Below are positions 1 through 8,736 of a stretch of 64,000 bases of DNA, piece by piece. The notes beneath the pieces are model-generated. The model was not told the DNA's origin and ran no database searches. It was given only the letters and a program-made list of their open reading frames with translations. Source of the DNA: Cyanobacteria bacterium UBA2566 (GTDB taxonomy: Bacteria; Cyanobacteriota; Cyanobacteriia; Cyanobacteriales; Desertifilaceae). The position numbers and the translations under genes were made by a program. Location of the stretch: contig DDLS01000183.1 of assembly GCA_002340255.1 (NCBI GenBank), positions 1 through 64,000 of the forward strand. The letters run 5' to 3'. Position 1 is the first letter of the stretch, and every line of letters starts with the position of its first letter.

Positions 1-81
1 ATGGGGAGATAGGGGGATGGGGGGATAGGGAGATCGGGAGATGGGGGGATGGGGAGATCTCCTATTCCCTATTCCCTATTA
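1..81. repeat. Heptanucleotide short tandem repeats at the window edge
   Basis: Bases 1-57 are imperfect G-rich heptads (variants of GGGGGAT and GGGAGAT). Bases 61-81 are three CCTATTM heptads. The same CCTATTC family recurs in other gaps of this window (about 8554, 13230, 43632, 49161, 62316). These are short tandemly repeated repetitive sequences; no coding potential is seen. Confidence 0.75.
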
Positions 82-86
82 CCCAA

Positions 87-632
87 TTAGTATTGGATTA
101 AGCTAGAAATTGGGACATTGGGGAGGTGTTTGCGTCCTTCGAGAGCTTCTAATTCAATCACAAAGACAAATCCGGCTAAGACTGCTCCGGCTTGCTCTAC
201 CAGTTTTGCAGTGGCTTGCGCGGTTCCCCCAGTAGCAATTAAATCATCAACGATGACGACGCGATCGCGACAGCGATGCGGAGTATTATCGCCCCCTTGC
301 AGGGCATCTTGATGCATCTCCAACTGATCTTGACCATATTCGAGATCGTAACTGACTTGATAAACCGGAGCGGGTAGCTTTTTCGGCTTGCGGACTGGAA
401 TAAAACCACAATTCAATTGATACGCCACTGCTGTGCCAAAGATAAATCCCCGTGACTCCATTCCCAGGATGTAGTCCGGCGAGAGTTCACCACAGCGTTG
501 AGCCAATAAATCAATCGTTGAGCGAAACCCTTCGGGGTGCTTCAACAGCGTGGTAATATCGCGAAACAAAATCCCCGGTTTAGGAAAATCGGGAATATCC
601 CGAATCAGAGTCCGAATCTCTTGAATATCCAT
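87..632 (-). CDS. apt: Adenine phosphoribosyltransferase
   Basis: Cytosolic purine salvage enzyme that makes AMP and pyrophosphate from adenine and PRPP. The 181-residue length is typical. The PRPP-binding motif VVIVDDLIATGGT lies at residues 125-137, and the N-terminal segment IRDIPDFPKPGILFRDIT is the APT hallmark. ATG start at 632. It is transcribed leftward, away from the DUF3038 gene. Short tandem repeats begin a few bases past its stop. No oddities seen. Confidence 0.95.
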   Translation of the reverse strand: MDIQEIRTLIRDIPDFPKPGILFRDITTLLKHPEGFRSTIDLLAQRCGELSPDYILGMESRGFIFGTAVAYQLNCGFIPVRKPKKLPAPVYQVSYDLEYGQDQLEMHQDALQGGDNTPHRCRDRVVIVDDLIATGGTAQATAKLVEQAGAVLAGFVFVIELEALEGRKHLPNVPISSLIQY

Positions 633-941
633 GATCTAAATACTATTTCTGTGATTATCAGGTTATCAGAACCGATGCTTCCCAATCCTACCTGATTCCT
701 AGAACAAGGGAGAAGACAGCGATCGCCTCTAAAGGTTAATCTAGAACAAAGGGTGAGCGATCCGGTAATATACACTTAGCATCCCAGATTGACTCATATG
801 AGTATTAGCGATCGTGTTCCCCTTTGATGGTCTGATTAACCCCTGTCCTCTTTTACCCAGTTCATTCGTCATCAGAGATCCTGATCGTGCGTCCTTGAAG
901 TTGAACAGTTCACCACAAGGGCAGTATCTAACACGATTTGA
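633..941. other. Divergent intergenic region between apt and the DUF3038 gene
   Basis: About 309 bases between divergently transcribed genes, so it should hold both promoters. It contains a HIP1-type GCGATCGC and several short frames without convincing ribosome binding sites. No RNA gene or clear repeat was recognised. Confidence 0.4.
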
Positions 942-1565
942 ATGTTTCTTGAGAACATTATGCAAACCAACAGTCCACCTCTCAATACCACTCCCTTAAT
1001 TCTGGAGAACTTGGTCGATCCCCCTCTCAATTCCCCAGAATGTCCCCGTCGTACTCGCTGGCATCTCGATCTGATTCTACTAGCTCTCGAAGCTCTAGAT
1101 TTAGGGGGATCAGAAGCTATGCTCGCTGCCTCCAAAACCCTCCAACTTCAAGAGATCATTCAAAATCGTGTTAGCCTATGGCGCTTACGCAGCACTAATC
1201 CCTTTCGCCGTGCCCATATGCGTCGTTCTCTGAGTATAGAAGAAGCTAAGGCATTGGTGGCGATCGCCGCTACCCTCGCCCGCAAACGCACGGTCCTCAT
1301 CCGTCAACTGCTCGTTGCCTACGAGCAACTGCAAGAAAGACACCTTTCCGTAGAACACCATTTTCGGCTCTCCGAATACCTCGATCGCTTCCGGGCCCAT
1401 TTCCGCTCGCGCATGAACCTCCAACGCTCTGCCCTCACCCCATACCAAAACGATCGAGCCTTAAATGAACTCGGTATATCCCTACTAAGCCAACTCCTAT
1501 TTTGTACCGGAACCAAAGGAATGCAACGATTGTGGATTAGCCTATTTGATGGAGAAGTGGTATGA
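942..1565 (+). CDS. DUF3038 domain protein
   Basis: Conserved cyanobacterial protein of unknown function, 207 residues. It is predicted soluble and helical, with a basic centre (residues about 60-150, several RR/RxR pairs). No catalytic motif is seen. A start at 960 (ATG, seventh codon) is also possible, because GAGAAC lies just upstream of it. The stop overlaps the start of the DUF4335 gene by four bases (ATGA), which indicates translational coupling. The DUF3038-DUF4335 pairing is itself a recurrent cyanobacterial arrangement, which supports the family call. Confidence 0.8.
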   Translation: MFLENIMQTNSPPLNTTPLILENLVDPPLNSPECPRRTRWHLDLILLALEALDLGGSEAMLAASKTLQLQEIIQNRVSLWRLRSTNPFRRAHMRRSLSIEEAKALVAIAATLARKRTVLIRQLLVAYEQLQERHLSVEHHFRLSEYLDRFRAHFRSRMNLQRSALTPYQNDRALNELGISLLSQLLFCTGTKGMQRLWISLFDGEVV

Positions 1566-3037
1566 GTATCGAACGTCAATACAATTTACCCAACTGCAAT
1601 TTAACCCTTTGGGGATGGAGTGAGGCTAATGAGGGCAGTTCCTTAGATTTTCAGCCCCTTTCTATGTTAAGTAATGTGGAATGCCAAATTGCTGGAGTAA
1701 AATTAACTGGGGGAAAAGAATTTTTTGAAAGCCTTGTGTGGGCAGTTAGCCACTATGCCCAAGAAGTCCTCAGTGGGGTGTCCTATCCCCAAGAGCATCT
1801 TCCCGGGCCAAAATGGATACACTTAGAAAAACTCAACGGCCATTACCATCGCCTGTGCATTAATACGAATACTCCCGATCCGGCTGCGACCTCTCCCAAC
1901 CCTCCAGAAGTTAAATTAAGTGATGTCCAACTCTTTGACCTAGTAGAAGCCGTCGATCAATTTTTTGCCGATACCCAAACCTTGCCGAGCCTTTCCTGGT
2001 CTCTAGCTCCTACTCCTAAGCGCTATGTACAAGCCACTATTCCAGGACCTCAACGAGCTGCTCCCGCTGCCCTAGGAGTCGTCGGTTTGGCGGTTGTAGC
2101 TGGCTTATTTCTGATGATGCCCGTACCCAACATTGAACGGCCGGAGACCCTGGAGGAAGTCGAACCCCATGGTGCCTCCGAGTCTGAAGACTCCGGTGAA
2201 CCTCCCTCTCCTTCCCCAAATACCGATCGAAGCGATCGAGAACCTAATGGAGAGGCAGCCCTGACGGTTTCCGACTCGACTACCGCTAATCCTTTAACTA
2301 CTGGGCGGACTTCTTCACGGCCGACGATTGAAGATATCGATACTTTAGTCGAACGCCAACCCTCAATTACCGATGCAACAGAAATCGGGACTTTAAATCG
2401 AAGATTGCATGAAGATATTGACCGGGCTTGGCAAAGTCGCGAAGATCTAGAAAGAGATTTAACCTATCGAGTGGCCGTAGGGCAAGATGGGGCAATTTTG
2501 GGATATCGAGGGACAGATGAGGGTATGATTCCCCAAGATGACCAACTGACTCCCTTGTTAGAGTTAGCTTATATTCCGACCGATGAAGGAGGAGCAGAAG
2601 CGGAGTCGATTGCTGAGTTTAAGGTTGTCTTTCGCCAAAAAGGGGTAGTTGAGGTCAGTCCTTGGAATGGCTTTCCGCCCGGATCTCAAAGTTTAGGCCC
2701 GGAAATTACCGATCCGTTTTTACTAGAAAATTTGAATCAGGAACTCTATAACCAAATTGATCGGGTGCGGATTCGGGAAGCCGATTTCCCCATAGAACTC
2801 AATTATCGAGTAGCTGTGCAACCAGACGGTGAGATTGCTGATTATGAAGCCCTGAATCAAGCGGCATTTGATTATTTAGATCGGACTCCTCTACCGAGTT
2901 TATTAGAGGTCACCCAAAACAGCCGTTCTGAAGAGCCAGAAAGTTCTGACGAATCTTTAGCCCAGTTTAAGGTGGTGTTTACTCCGGAGGGCATTTTACA
3001 GGTGAGTCCTTGGCGGGGATATTATGGGGTCAACTGA
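1562..3037 (+). CDS. DUF4335 domain protein with one membrane segment
   Basis: 491-residue conserved cyanobacterial protein of unknown function, coupled by a four-base overlap to the DUF3038 gene. Residues 1-150 form the conserved N-terminal domain. A hydrophobic span near residues 168-188 (AALGVVGLAVVAGLFLMM) looks like a single transmembrane helix. It is followed by a low-complexity Pro/Ser/Glu linker (about 190-255). The C-terminal half holds two similar repeats with matching endings: FKVVFRQKGVVEVSPWNGF near 355 and FKVVFTPEGILQVSPWRGY near the C-terminus. The pair may act as a membrane-tethered module; this is inference. Confidence 0.75.
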   Translation: MSIERQYNLPNCNLTLWGWSEANEGSSLDFQPLSMLSNVECQIAGVKLTGGKEFFESLVWAVSHYAQEVLSGVSYPQEHLPGPKWIHLEKLNGHYHRLCINTNTPDPAATSPNPPEVKLSDVQLFDLVEAVDQFFADTQTLPSLSWSLAPTPKRYVQATIPGPQRAAPAALGVVGLAVVAGLFLMMPVPNIERPETLEEVEPHGASESEDSGEPPSPSPNTDRSDREPNGEAALTVSDSTTANPLTTGRTSSRPTIEDIDTLVERQPSITDATEIGTLNRRLHEDIDRAWQSREDLERDLTYRVAVGQDGAILGYRGTDEGMIPQDDQLTPLLELAYIPTDEGGAEAESIAEFKVVFRQKGVVEVSPWNGFPPGSQSLGPEITDPFLLENLNQELYNQIDRVRIREADFPIELNYRVAVQPDGEIADYEALNQAAFDYLDRTPLPSLLEVTQNSRSEEPESSDESLAQFKVVFTPEGILQVSPWRGYYGVN

Positions 3038-3052
3038 GTCCATGATGTTGGT

Positions 3053-3298
3053 ATGGCTAACAACTTCCACTTAATCGATCTAGTTGGGCAACGAGAAGCA
3101 GTTAGAGAGTATCTCCAGGGGTTTACAGAAGAGGAGATGCTTACATGGCTAAAGGCTTATGGGCGCTTGGAAGAGTATTACAATAGTGTCGCCAGTCACC
3201 AAGTCTACATTTTTACTTCTACTGTTGGCAGAGAAGCGAGTTTTTTCTTCCGTCAAGGTCAAATGATCTTCATGGGTGACCATTTTACTTTTGTCTGA
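3053..3298 (+). CDS. Small protein of unknown function (81 aa)
   Basis: Starts 15 bases after the DUF4335 stop on the same strand. The sequence has no stop-free alternative of similar size and reads like a real protein, with mixed charged and aromatic residues ending FRQGQMIFMGDHFTFV. I do not recognise the family. No signal peptide or membrane segment. It could be the third gene of the DUF3038/DUF4335 unit. A solo repeat terminus (TGACAGAAGAGGGCTAA) lies about 20 bases past its stop. Confidence 0.5.
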   Translation: MANNFHLIDLVGQREAVREYLQGFTEEEMLTWLKAYGRLEEYYNSVASHQVYIFTSTVGREASFFFRQGQMIFMGDHFTFV

Positions 3299-3316
3299 AG
3301 AGAAGAATTTTTGTTT

Positions 3317-3337
3317 CAAGTGACAGAAGAGGGCTAA
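3317..3337. repeat. Solo terminus of the CCTCTTCTGTCACT repeat family
   Basis: The bases AGTGACAGAAGAGGGCTAA match the right end of the roughly 120-bp elements at 35749-35868 and 57015-57135. No matching left end is found nearby, so this is a truncated copy. Confidence 0.5.
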
Positions 3338-3413
3338 TTATTCATTTCCATGTCCCTGTATCCCCAGTTTCCCCCCCATCTTCACGAATTCTCAAAAAAG
3401 TTTTTACTGAGGG

Positions 3414-3442
3414 TTGACATATCGAAAAACCTTAGTTAAGAT
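3414..3442 (+). promoter_or_regulatory. Promoter of tRNA-Glu
   Basis: TTGACA at 3414-3419 and TAAGAT at 3437-3442 are separated by 17 bases. They lie about 20 bases before the mature tRNA. This is a good housekeeping-sigma match. Confidence 0.65.
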
Positions 3443-3462
3443 AATTAAGGTGAGTAAATCAA

Positions 3463-3535
3463 GCCCCCATCGTCTAGAGGCCTAGGACACCTCCCTTTCA
3501 CGGAGGCGACAGGGATTCGAATTCCCTTGGGGGTA
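3463..3535 (+). tRNA. tRNA-Glu (UUC anticodon)
   Basis: 73 bases that fold as a full cloverleaf. The acceptor arm pairs GCCCCCA with TGGGGGT. The anticodon stem CCTCC/GGAGG encloses the loop CTTTCAC with anticodon TTC. The T arm contains the GATTCGAAT-type loop. CCA is not encoded. In cyanobacteria this tRNA serves both translation and tetrapyrrole synthesis through glutamyl-tRNA reductase. Confidence 0.95.
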
Positions 3536-3541
3536 TATTAA

Positions 3542-3595
3542 TTAAACACTTATAGGAGTTGAGGAGCTAGTTTCTCAACTCCTATAAGTGTTTAA
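3542..3595. terminator. Perfect 22-bp inverted repeat after tRNA-Glu
   Basis: The arms 3542-3563 and 3574-3595 are exact reverse complements, separated by a 10-base loop. The position just after the tRNA suggests a 3' processing or termination hairpin. The following bases are A-rich rather than a T run, so it is not a classical intrinsic terminator for rightward transcription. Confidence 0.5.
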
Positions 3596-3687
3596 AAACA
3601 AGTTATAGACTAAAACTGATTGATGTATTCTTTTAATGAGTTTCTAAAAACAGGATGCGATCTCAATCAACACCCTGTTGGGAGTGG

Positions 3688-4020
3688 TTACCAGCCTTTT
3701 TCAGCTTGCTCTAAAACATAAGCTGACACATCTTCAATTTGCTGGTCATTCAATTTACCCAAGAAACGAGGCATAGCAGCTTTCCCCTTGCTTACCTGAG
3801 TAACAATTGCCTCTAGAGTATTCATTCCATATTTCTCTAAATCGGCTTTACTCAAAGTTTTAGTAGGGTTAACCAAGTTTTTTCCACCCGCATGACAAGC
3901 AGCACAATTGGCAGAAAATACGCCTGCGCCAGCCCCTGCATCACCAGCGAGGGCAGGTGTGGACAGAGAAAAGGAAAGGATTGCGATCGCCGCAATAATC
4001 CAAGATAGCAGTTTTTTCAC
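3688..4020 (-). CDS. petJ: Cytochrome c6
   Basis: Soluble thylakoid-lumen electron carrier from cytochrome b6f to photosystem I, or to the terminal oxidase. The best start is GTG at 4020, preceded by GGAG at a suitable distance, which gives a 110-residue precursor; the in-frame ATG at 4050 lacks this site. Residues 1-25 form a Sec signal peptide ending ALA. The mature protein starts near GDAGAGAGVF. Haem attachment is CAACH at residues 39-43, and Met83 in AAMPRF is the likely axial ligand. It lies downstream of rnj in the same orientation. Confidence 0.93.
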   Translation of the reverse strand: MKKLLSWIIAAIAILSFSLSTPALAGDAGAGAGVFSANCAACHAGGKNLVNPTKTLSKADLEKYGMNTLEAIVTQVSKGKAAMPRFLGKLNDQQIEDVSAYVLEQAEKGW

Positions 4021-4127
4021 AGTGTTCTCCAGTAATAAACCCAACAGCATCGGGAATAAACCGTATCATTATAAGACAAAAGGGGAGTTTGGTAAAACCC
4101 CCTCTTGCTTCAGGTGATTACGTTTGC

Positions 4128-5945
4128 TTAAGAAGCCACTTGAGCCGATCGCCGGGGACGGGTACGCCGATTTTTCAGGGGTACACCATCAGTTTGAGGA
4201 GTAGTTTTAGAACCATTCTCTTGGGGTTTGAGATCTCCAGGAGGATCTTCGGGGGTTTGCATCAGTAAGACAAGTAACGGATTACTCCGTAATTCTCTTC
4301 TCAGAAGTCGGTTCAAATCGTGTTCGATCTCTTGTTGCAAGCGATGGAAACTGACATCCAACTGTCCTTTGCCAAAAGAGCGCACAAACTCTGACCAGCG
4401 ATTATCTAAGGTGGTTTGTATGGATTGGGCGATCGCATCCTCTAAATACCGTTGTTTCAAAGACGTGACCACACCCCGCAAATGCACCATGGGACAGTTG
4501 GCTAATTTTCCTTCCCAATTCACACCAGCAGCTACTGTAATCACCCCATCTTCGGCCAACTGTTGCCGTTCTTTGAGAACTTGTTCATGGAGAATACCCG
4601 CATTATCGACCAAAGCCACCCCAGAGGATACTTTACCGGCAATTTCAATGGAATTCTCGGTCAGCTCAATCATATCGCCATTATCGACAATCACCATATT
4701 TTCTTCGGGAATGCCCATACTTTTGGCCGTTTGCCCGTGTTTAATCAACATCCGGTGTTCCCCATGAACCGGGATAAAGAACTTCGGACGAGTTAAAGCT
4801 AACATCAGCTTATGGTCTTCTTGACAGCCATGACCGGAAACATGAATACCTTGATTTTTGCCATAGACCACATTCGCCCCTTGTTTCATCAATTGGTCAA
4901 TGGTGTTCACGACGGCAATGGTATTACCCGGAATGGGGTTAGCAGAGAAGACCACCGTATCACCCCGGCGAATTTTAACTTGTCGATGTTCTTGTTTAGC
5001 AATCCGAGTTAATGCCGATAAGGGTTCCCCCTGAGATCCAGTAGTCAGGATCAGTACTTTTTCATCTGGCAAGTTGCGAATGGCATGTAGGGGTTGCAGC
5101 AGCTCATCGGGACATTTTACATATCCCAAGTTGCGAGCATGGGCAATGACATTCAGCATGGAGCGCCCTAAAACTGAAACCACTCGATTATGTTTTTGCG
5201 CCAGTTGCAAGATAATATTCACCCGATGCACGGAGGAGGCAAAGGTCGTGACTAAAATCCGTCCTGCAGCTTGGGAAAACACCCGGTCGAGGTTGGGAAT
5301 GGTTGAACTTTCTGATGCCGTAAATCCGGGCACTTCAGCGTTCGTGGAATCACTCATGAGGCACAATACGCCTTTTTCCCCATGTTCGGCCAGTTTCTGT
5401 AGGTCAAACAGTTCTCCATCCACAGGAGTATGATCGATTTTGAAGTCTCCAGAGTGGATAATGACACCGAGGGGAGTATGGATGGCAACTGTAAAGCTGT
5501 CGGCCATGGAGTGAGTATTACGGATAAATTCTACGACAAAGTTTTTCCCTACCCGTACCATGTCTCTGGGACCAACGGTTCTCAACTCAGTGCGATCGCT
5601 CACTCCTGCTTCTTCGAGTTTACCTTCCAATAGGGCCATCGCTAACCGGGGGCCGTAAATCACGGGAATGTCAAACTGTTTCAGATGATAGGCAATACCA
5701 CCAATATGGTCTTCATGGCCGTGGGTGACAATCATGCCTTTGATGCGATCGCGATTTTCCCGCAAATATGATATATCCGGCAAGACAATGTTGACCCCAT
5801 GCATCCCATCAGTGGGAAAGGCTAATCCAGCATCGAGTAATATAATTTCGTCTTCATACTCAAAGACGCAGGTGTTTTTGCCAATTTCATGCAAACCTCC
5901 CAGGGGAATAATTTTGATTGCAGACTTTTGATTCTTTCTAACCAT
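4128..5945 (-). CDS. rnj: Ribonuclease J
   Basis: Metallo-beta-lactamase/beta-CASP ribonuclease with endo- and 5'-exonuclease activity, used in mRNA decay and rRNA processing. 605 residues. The zinc-binding HGHEDH is at residues 75-80, with further motifs HSGDFKIDH and HVSGHG. The C-terminal domain is followed by a Pro/Arg-rich tail (NRRTRPRRSAQVAS), as in other cyanobacterial enzymes. It lies downstream of asd and dapA on the same strand, a gene order also common in Gram-positive bacteria. ATG start at 5945. Confidence 0.95.
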   Translation of the reverse strand: MVRKNQKSAIKIIPLGGLHEIGKNTCVFEYEDEIILLDAGLAFPTDGMHGVNIVLPDISYLRENRDRIKGMIVTHGHEDHIGGIAYHLKQFDIPVIYGPRLAMALLEGKLEEAGVSDRTELRTVGPRDMVRVGKNFVVEFIRNTHSMADSFTVAIHTPLGVIIHSGDFKIDHTPVDGELFDLQKLAEHGEKGVLCLMSDSTNAEVPGFTASESSTIPNLDRVFSQAAGRILVTTFASSVHRVNIILQLAQKHNRVVSVLGRSMLNVIAHARNLGYVKCPDELLQPLHAIRNLPDEKVLILTTGSQGEPLSALTRIAKQEHRQVKIRRGDTVVFSANPIPGNTIAVVNTIDQLMKQGANVVYGKNQGIHVSGHGCQEDHKLMLALTRPKFFIPVHGEHRMLIKHGQTAKSMGIPEENMVIVDNGDMIELTENSIEIAGKVSSGVALVDNAGILHEQVLKERQQLAEDGVITVAAGVNWEGKLANCPMVHLRGVVTSLKQRYLEDAIAQSIQTTLDNRWSEFVRSFGKGQLDVSFHRLQQEIEHDLNRLLRRELRSNPLLVLLMQTPEDPPGDLKPQENGSKTTPQTDGVPLKNRRTRPRRSAQVAS

Positions 5946-6245
5946 AATTTTTCGAGTTTAGTGTGACATTAGTGTGACAGATGTATGGGCTAAGTTCAGT
6001 TGCACTTAGCCTTAACTGTGATTCAAGTGACAGCAATTTATGCTGTCGCGGACATGAAATGCGCTGCGCTAAGGTACGGGATCAAAGGTTCACACTTTGA
6101 GTACCAGAAGCTCTTGCCTTTTTCCTAGCGCTTTGCGCTCTAAGAGACATTTCAATCACTTTTTTCCTAACCAATGGGGCGCTTATCATGGGGATTTCCT
6201 CCCGTTTTTAGGTCGATTTTTCAACTCTACTCCTGACCAAACGGC
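5946..6245. other. Intergenic region between rnj and dapA
   Basis: 300 bases. It contains a hairpin (ACAGCAATTTATGCTGT near 6030) and a palindromic micro-repeat AGCGCTTTGCGCT near 6128-6140. On the minus strand it also holds the possible small ORF at 6082-6189. Otherwise nothing recognisable. Confidence 0.4.
6082..6189 (-). CDS. Possible small ORF, 35 codons
   Basis: ATG at 6189 is preceded by GGGAGG at a good distance, which makes it notable in the dapA-rnj gap. The peptide is basic (MISAPLVRKKVIEMS...). It includes the palindromic micro-repeat AGCGCAAAGCGCT, which argues that the frame is fortuitous. Low confidence. Confidence 0.2.
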   Translation of the reverse strand: MISAPLVRKKVIEMSLRAQSARKKARASGTQSVNL

Positions 6246-7130
6246 TCAGTTTAAACCCAACTGATTCAAGACATTTTTCAATTCTGCTTGAACGGAGTCT
6301 GGGGCTTCTACCAAGGGTAAACGTAACTGGTTAACCGGCCATCCTTGAAGAGCCAGTGCTGCTTTAATTGGAATTGGGTTAGTCGTCAGAAACAAAGCCT
6401 TAAAGAGGGGAAAAAGTTTCAAATGAATTGCAGTTGCTTGTTGGGTCTTTCCCATTTCAAAGCACTGAATCATCTCTTGTAATTCCTTACCCACTAGGTG
6501 AGAGGCTACACTGACCACACCTTGCCCACCAACCGAGAGCATGGGTAACGTTAGGAAATCATCTCCAGAATAGATATCAAATTCAGGGGAAACCAGTTGG
6601 CGAATAAGACTGACTTGATCGAGTTTCCCACTGGCTTCTTTAATGCCAACAATATTGGGAATTTCTGCTAAACGGCCTACGATTTCTGGGGGCATATTTT
6701 GCCCGGTCCGTCCAGGAATATTGTACAGCAAAAGAGAAATATCGGGGCAAGCTTTGGCAATCGCCTTGAAATGCTGATACAGTCCTTCTGCGGGAGGTTT
6801 ATTGTAATAGGGTACCACTTGCAATGAGCCATCTAATCCCCACTCCATCGCTTTTTGAGTCGCTGAAATTGCCTCTGAGGTTGAATTCGAGCCTGTCCCG
6901 GCAATTACTTTAGCTCTACCGGCTACTGCTTGTTTCACCACCTGGAATAACTGATGTTGTTCCTCCCAGGTTAAGGTAGGCGACTCCCCGGTTGTACCAC
7001 AGATTACGAGGCTATCACTGCCGTTTTTGATTAAATGAATGGCTAATTCTTCAGCCACCTCATAATTAACGCTACCATCAGCCGAAAATGGCGCGATCAT
7101 CGCTGTGATCACTCGTCCAAAATTACTCAC
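6246..7130 (-). CDS. dapA: 4-hydroxy-tetrahydrodipicolinate synthase
   Basis: Condenses pyruvate with aspartate semialdehyde in the lysine/diaminopimelate pathway. 294 residues, family-typical. Tyr136 in YNIPGRTG and Lys164 in GIKEASG (the Schiff-base lysine) are present, as is GTTGES at 45-50. It lies 51 bases after asd on the same strand. Asd makes its substrate, so the two are probably one transcript. Confidence 0.96.
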   Translation of the reverse strand: MSNFGRVITAMIAPFSADGSVNYEVAEELAIHLIKNGSDSLVICGTTGESPTLTWEEQHQLFQVVKQAVAGRAKVIAGTGSNSTSEAISATQKAMEWGLDGSLQVVPYYNKPPAEGLYQHFKAIAKACPDISLLLYNIPGRTGQNMPPEIVGRLAEIPNIVGIKEASGKLDQVSLIRQLVSPEFDIYSGDDFLTLPMLSVGGQGVVSVASHLVGKELQEMIQCFEMGKTQQATAIHLKLFPLFKALFLTTNPIPIKAALALQGWPVNQLRLPLVEAPDSVQAELKNVLNQLGLN

Positions 7131-7181
7131 CCTTTTTATGCTCCTTTTTCTTTGATGCGCTTGATGATTTTTCGGTTCACT

Positions 7182-8225
7182 TTATTGACTTAATGCCACT
7201 TCACGGGGTTTAACCCAATCTTTTTCCACCAACAGTTCAGCAATTTGAACTGCGTTTAAAGCCGCTCCCTTACGAATTTGATCCCCACATAACCACAGTT
7301 CTAGACCACAAGGATGGGATAAATCCTGACGAATTCTACCGACTAAAACCTCATCTTTACCCGTGGCTTCCATCGGCATGGGGAAATAATTGGCGATCCA
7401 ATCTTCAACCCGTTTCACCCCTGGAGCCGTTTGCAATACTTCTCTGGCTTTTTCCACAGGGAAGGGTTGTTTAAATTCTAAGTTAATGGCCTCTGAGTGC
7501 GCTCTGAGTACGGGGACGCGCACGCAGGTAGCGGACACTCGCAAATCTCGAGCTGAAAAGATTTTCCGGGTTTCATTAACCATCTTCATCTCTTCCTGAC
7601 AATAGCCTTCATCATTCAAGGGCGAATTGTGGGGAAACAGATTAAAAGCTAGGGGGTAGGGAAACAGTTCGGGTTTTGGATCTTGGCCATTAAGAATCTG
7701 CTGGGCTTGAATTTTCACTTCTTCCATAGCCCGCGCACCTGCACCACTAGCGGATTGATAGGTCGCTGCGATGATTCTCTCTACAGGTTGCACTTGATGC
7801 AACGGCCACACGGCTACCGTCATTAAAATCGTAGTGCAATTGGGATTAGCAATAATTCCCTGATGGGTTGCTGCCGCTTCGGGATTGACCTCGGGAACCA
7901 CTAAGGGGACTTCAGGAACCATGCGAAAGGCACTGGAGTTATCAATGACCACTGCACCTGCTGCCACCGCTTTCGGGGCCCAAGTTTTGGAGGTTGAACC
8001 TCCGGCTGAGGCAAGTACCACATCTACTTGGTCGAAACATCCCTCTGCTACAGGTTCAACGGGCAGAGTTTCCCCTCTAAAGGATAGAGTCCGTCCCGCT
8101 GACCGAGGAGAAGCCAAGAGTTTTAGGCTCTCTAGAGGAAAATTACGGGCTGCTAATAGGTCGATTAACTCAGTTCCAACTGCACCAGTGGCTCCCAGAA
8201 TGGCAACTCTATAGGATTTTGGCAA
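7182..8225 (-). CDS. asd: Aspartate-semialdehyde dehydrogenase
   Basis: NADPH-dependent reduction of aspartyl phosphate to aspartate semialdehyde, the branch point for lysine, threonine and methionine. 347 residues. The nucleotide-binding GATGAVG is at 11-17 and the catalytic Cys130 lies in ANPNCTT. The conserved CVRVPVLRAHSEA segment is present. It is the first gene of the leftward asd-dapA-rnj group. ATG at 8225. Confidence 0.96.
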   Translation of the reverse strand: MPKSYRVAILGATGAVGTELIDLLAARNFPLESLKLLASPRSAGRTLSFRGETLPVEPVAEGCFDQVDVVLASAGGSTSKTWAPKAVAAGAVVIDNSSAFRMVPEVPLVVPEVNPEAAATHQGIIANPNCTTILMTVAVWPLHQVQPVERIIAATYQSASGAGARAMEEVKIQAQQILNGQDPKPELFPYPLAFNLFPHNSPLNDEGYCQEEMKMVNETRKIFSARDLRVSATCVRVPVLRAHSEAINLEFKQPFPVEKAREVLQTAPGVKRVEDWIANYFPMPMEATGKDEVLVGRIRQDLSHPCGLELWLCGDQIRKGAALNAVQIAELLVEKDWVKPREVALSQ

Positions 8226-8627
8226 AAGGTGATCCTCCTTGATTTTAAAACTTTAGCGTTCAGGTTTAGACTATCTGGATTTTCTTAAAATTTCTGAATC
8301 GGGCACGAGATGAATAATATATAGAGCAAACTTTTAAGTTTTTTTTGGCGTTAGAACTTAGCTTACCGTATACTTGGCTCTGCTGAGAAGGATCTAATTT
8401 CCTCCATTCCTCTTTCACCAGAGCGCCGAGCGCACCATCTTCCAGATTCTAGCAGGTTAAGGCTGCTCTGGGCCAATTTCTGTTGACAACTTACAGCACT
8501 TTGCTTGCGTTATGAAACACAAGCTTGAATCCTCAAAGCTATGTACCACAACTCTATTCCCTATTCCCTATTCCACAGCGCAAAGCGCTGTAGGACTTCC
8601 TTTGACAAGTTTTTGTTTTGATTCGGG
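8226..8627. other. Divergent intergenic region between asd and tig
   Basis: About 400 bases without a gene. Three CTATTCC heptads at 8554-8574 run directly into the 17-base palindrome ACAGCGCAAAGCGCTGT at 8575-8591. A T-rich stretch lies near 8335. No riboswitch was recognised. Confidence 0.4.
8554..8591. repeat. Heptad repeat plus palindromic micro-repeat
   Basis: Three CTATTCC units followed immediately by ACAGCGCAAAGCGCTGT, a perfect palindrome around AAA. The same two repeat types are neighbours again near 49732-49770, 52902-52938 and 54244-54278, which suggests they are associated. Confidence 0.65.
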
Positions 8628-8655
8628 TTGAATTGTCAACCCCCTATTATATAAT
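8628..8655 (+). promoter_or_regulatory. Putative tig promoter
   Basis: TTGAAT at 8628-8633 and a perfect TATAAT at 8650-8655 with a 16-base spacer, about 80 bases before the preferred tig start. Confidence 0.5.
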
Positions 8656-8736
8656 ACTATTGCGTGGTGTGTCAGGAGCTTGACCCTCCCCTTCACTGCC
8701 CGTGGCTCAATTCCCATTCAGTATACAGATCTAGTG

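Noticed and set aside
8226..8627. Possible riboswitch or attenuator between asd and tig
   Set aside because: No conserved aptamer core was recognised; the visible structure is explained by repeats and the palindrome.
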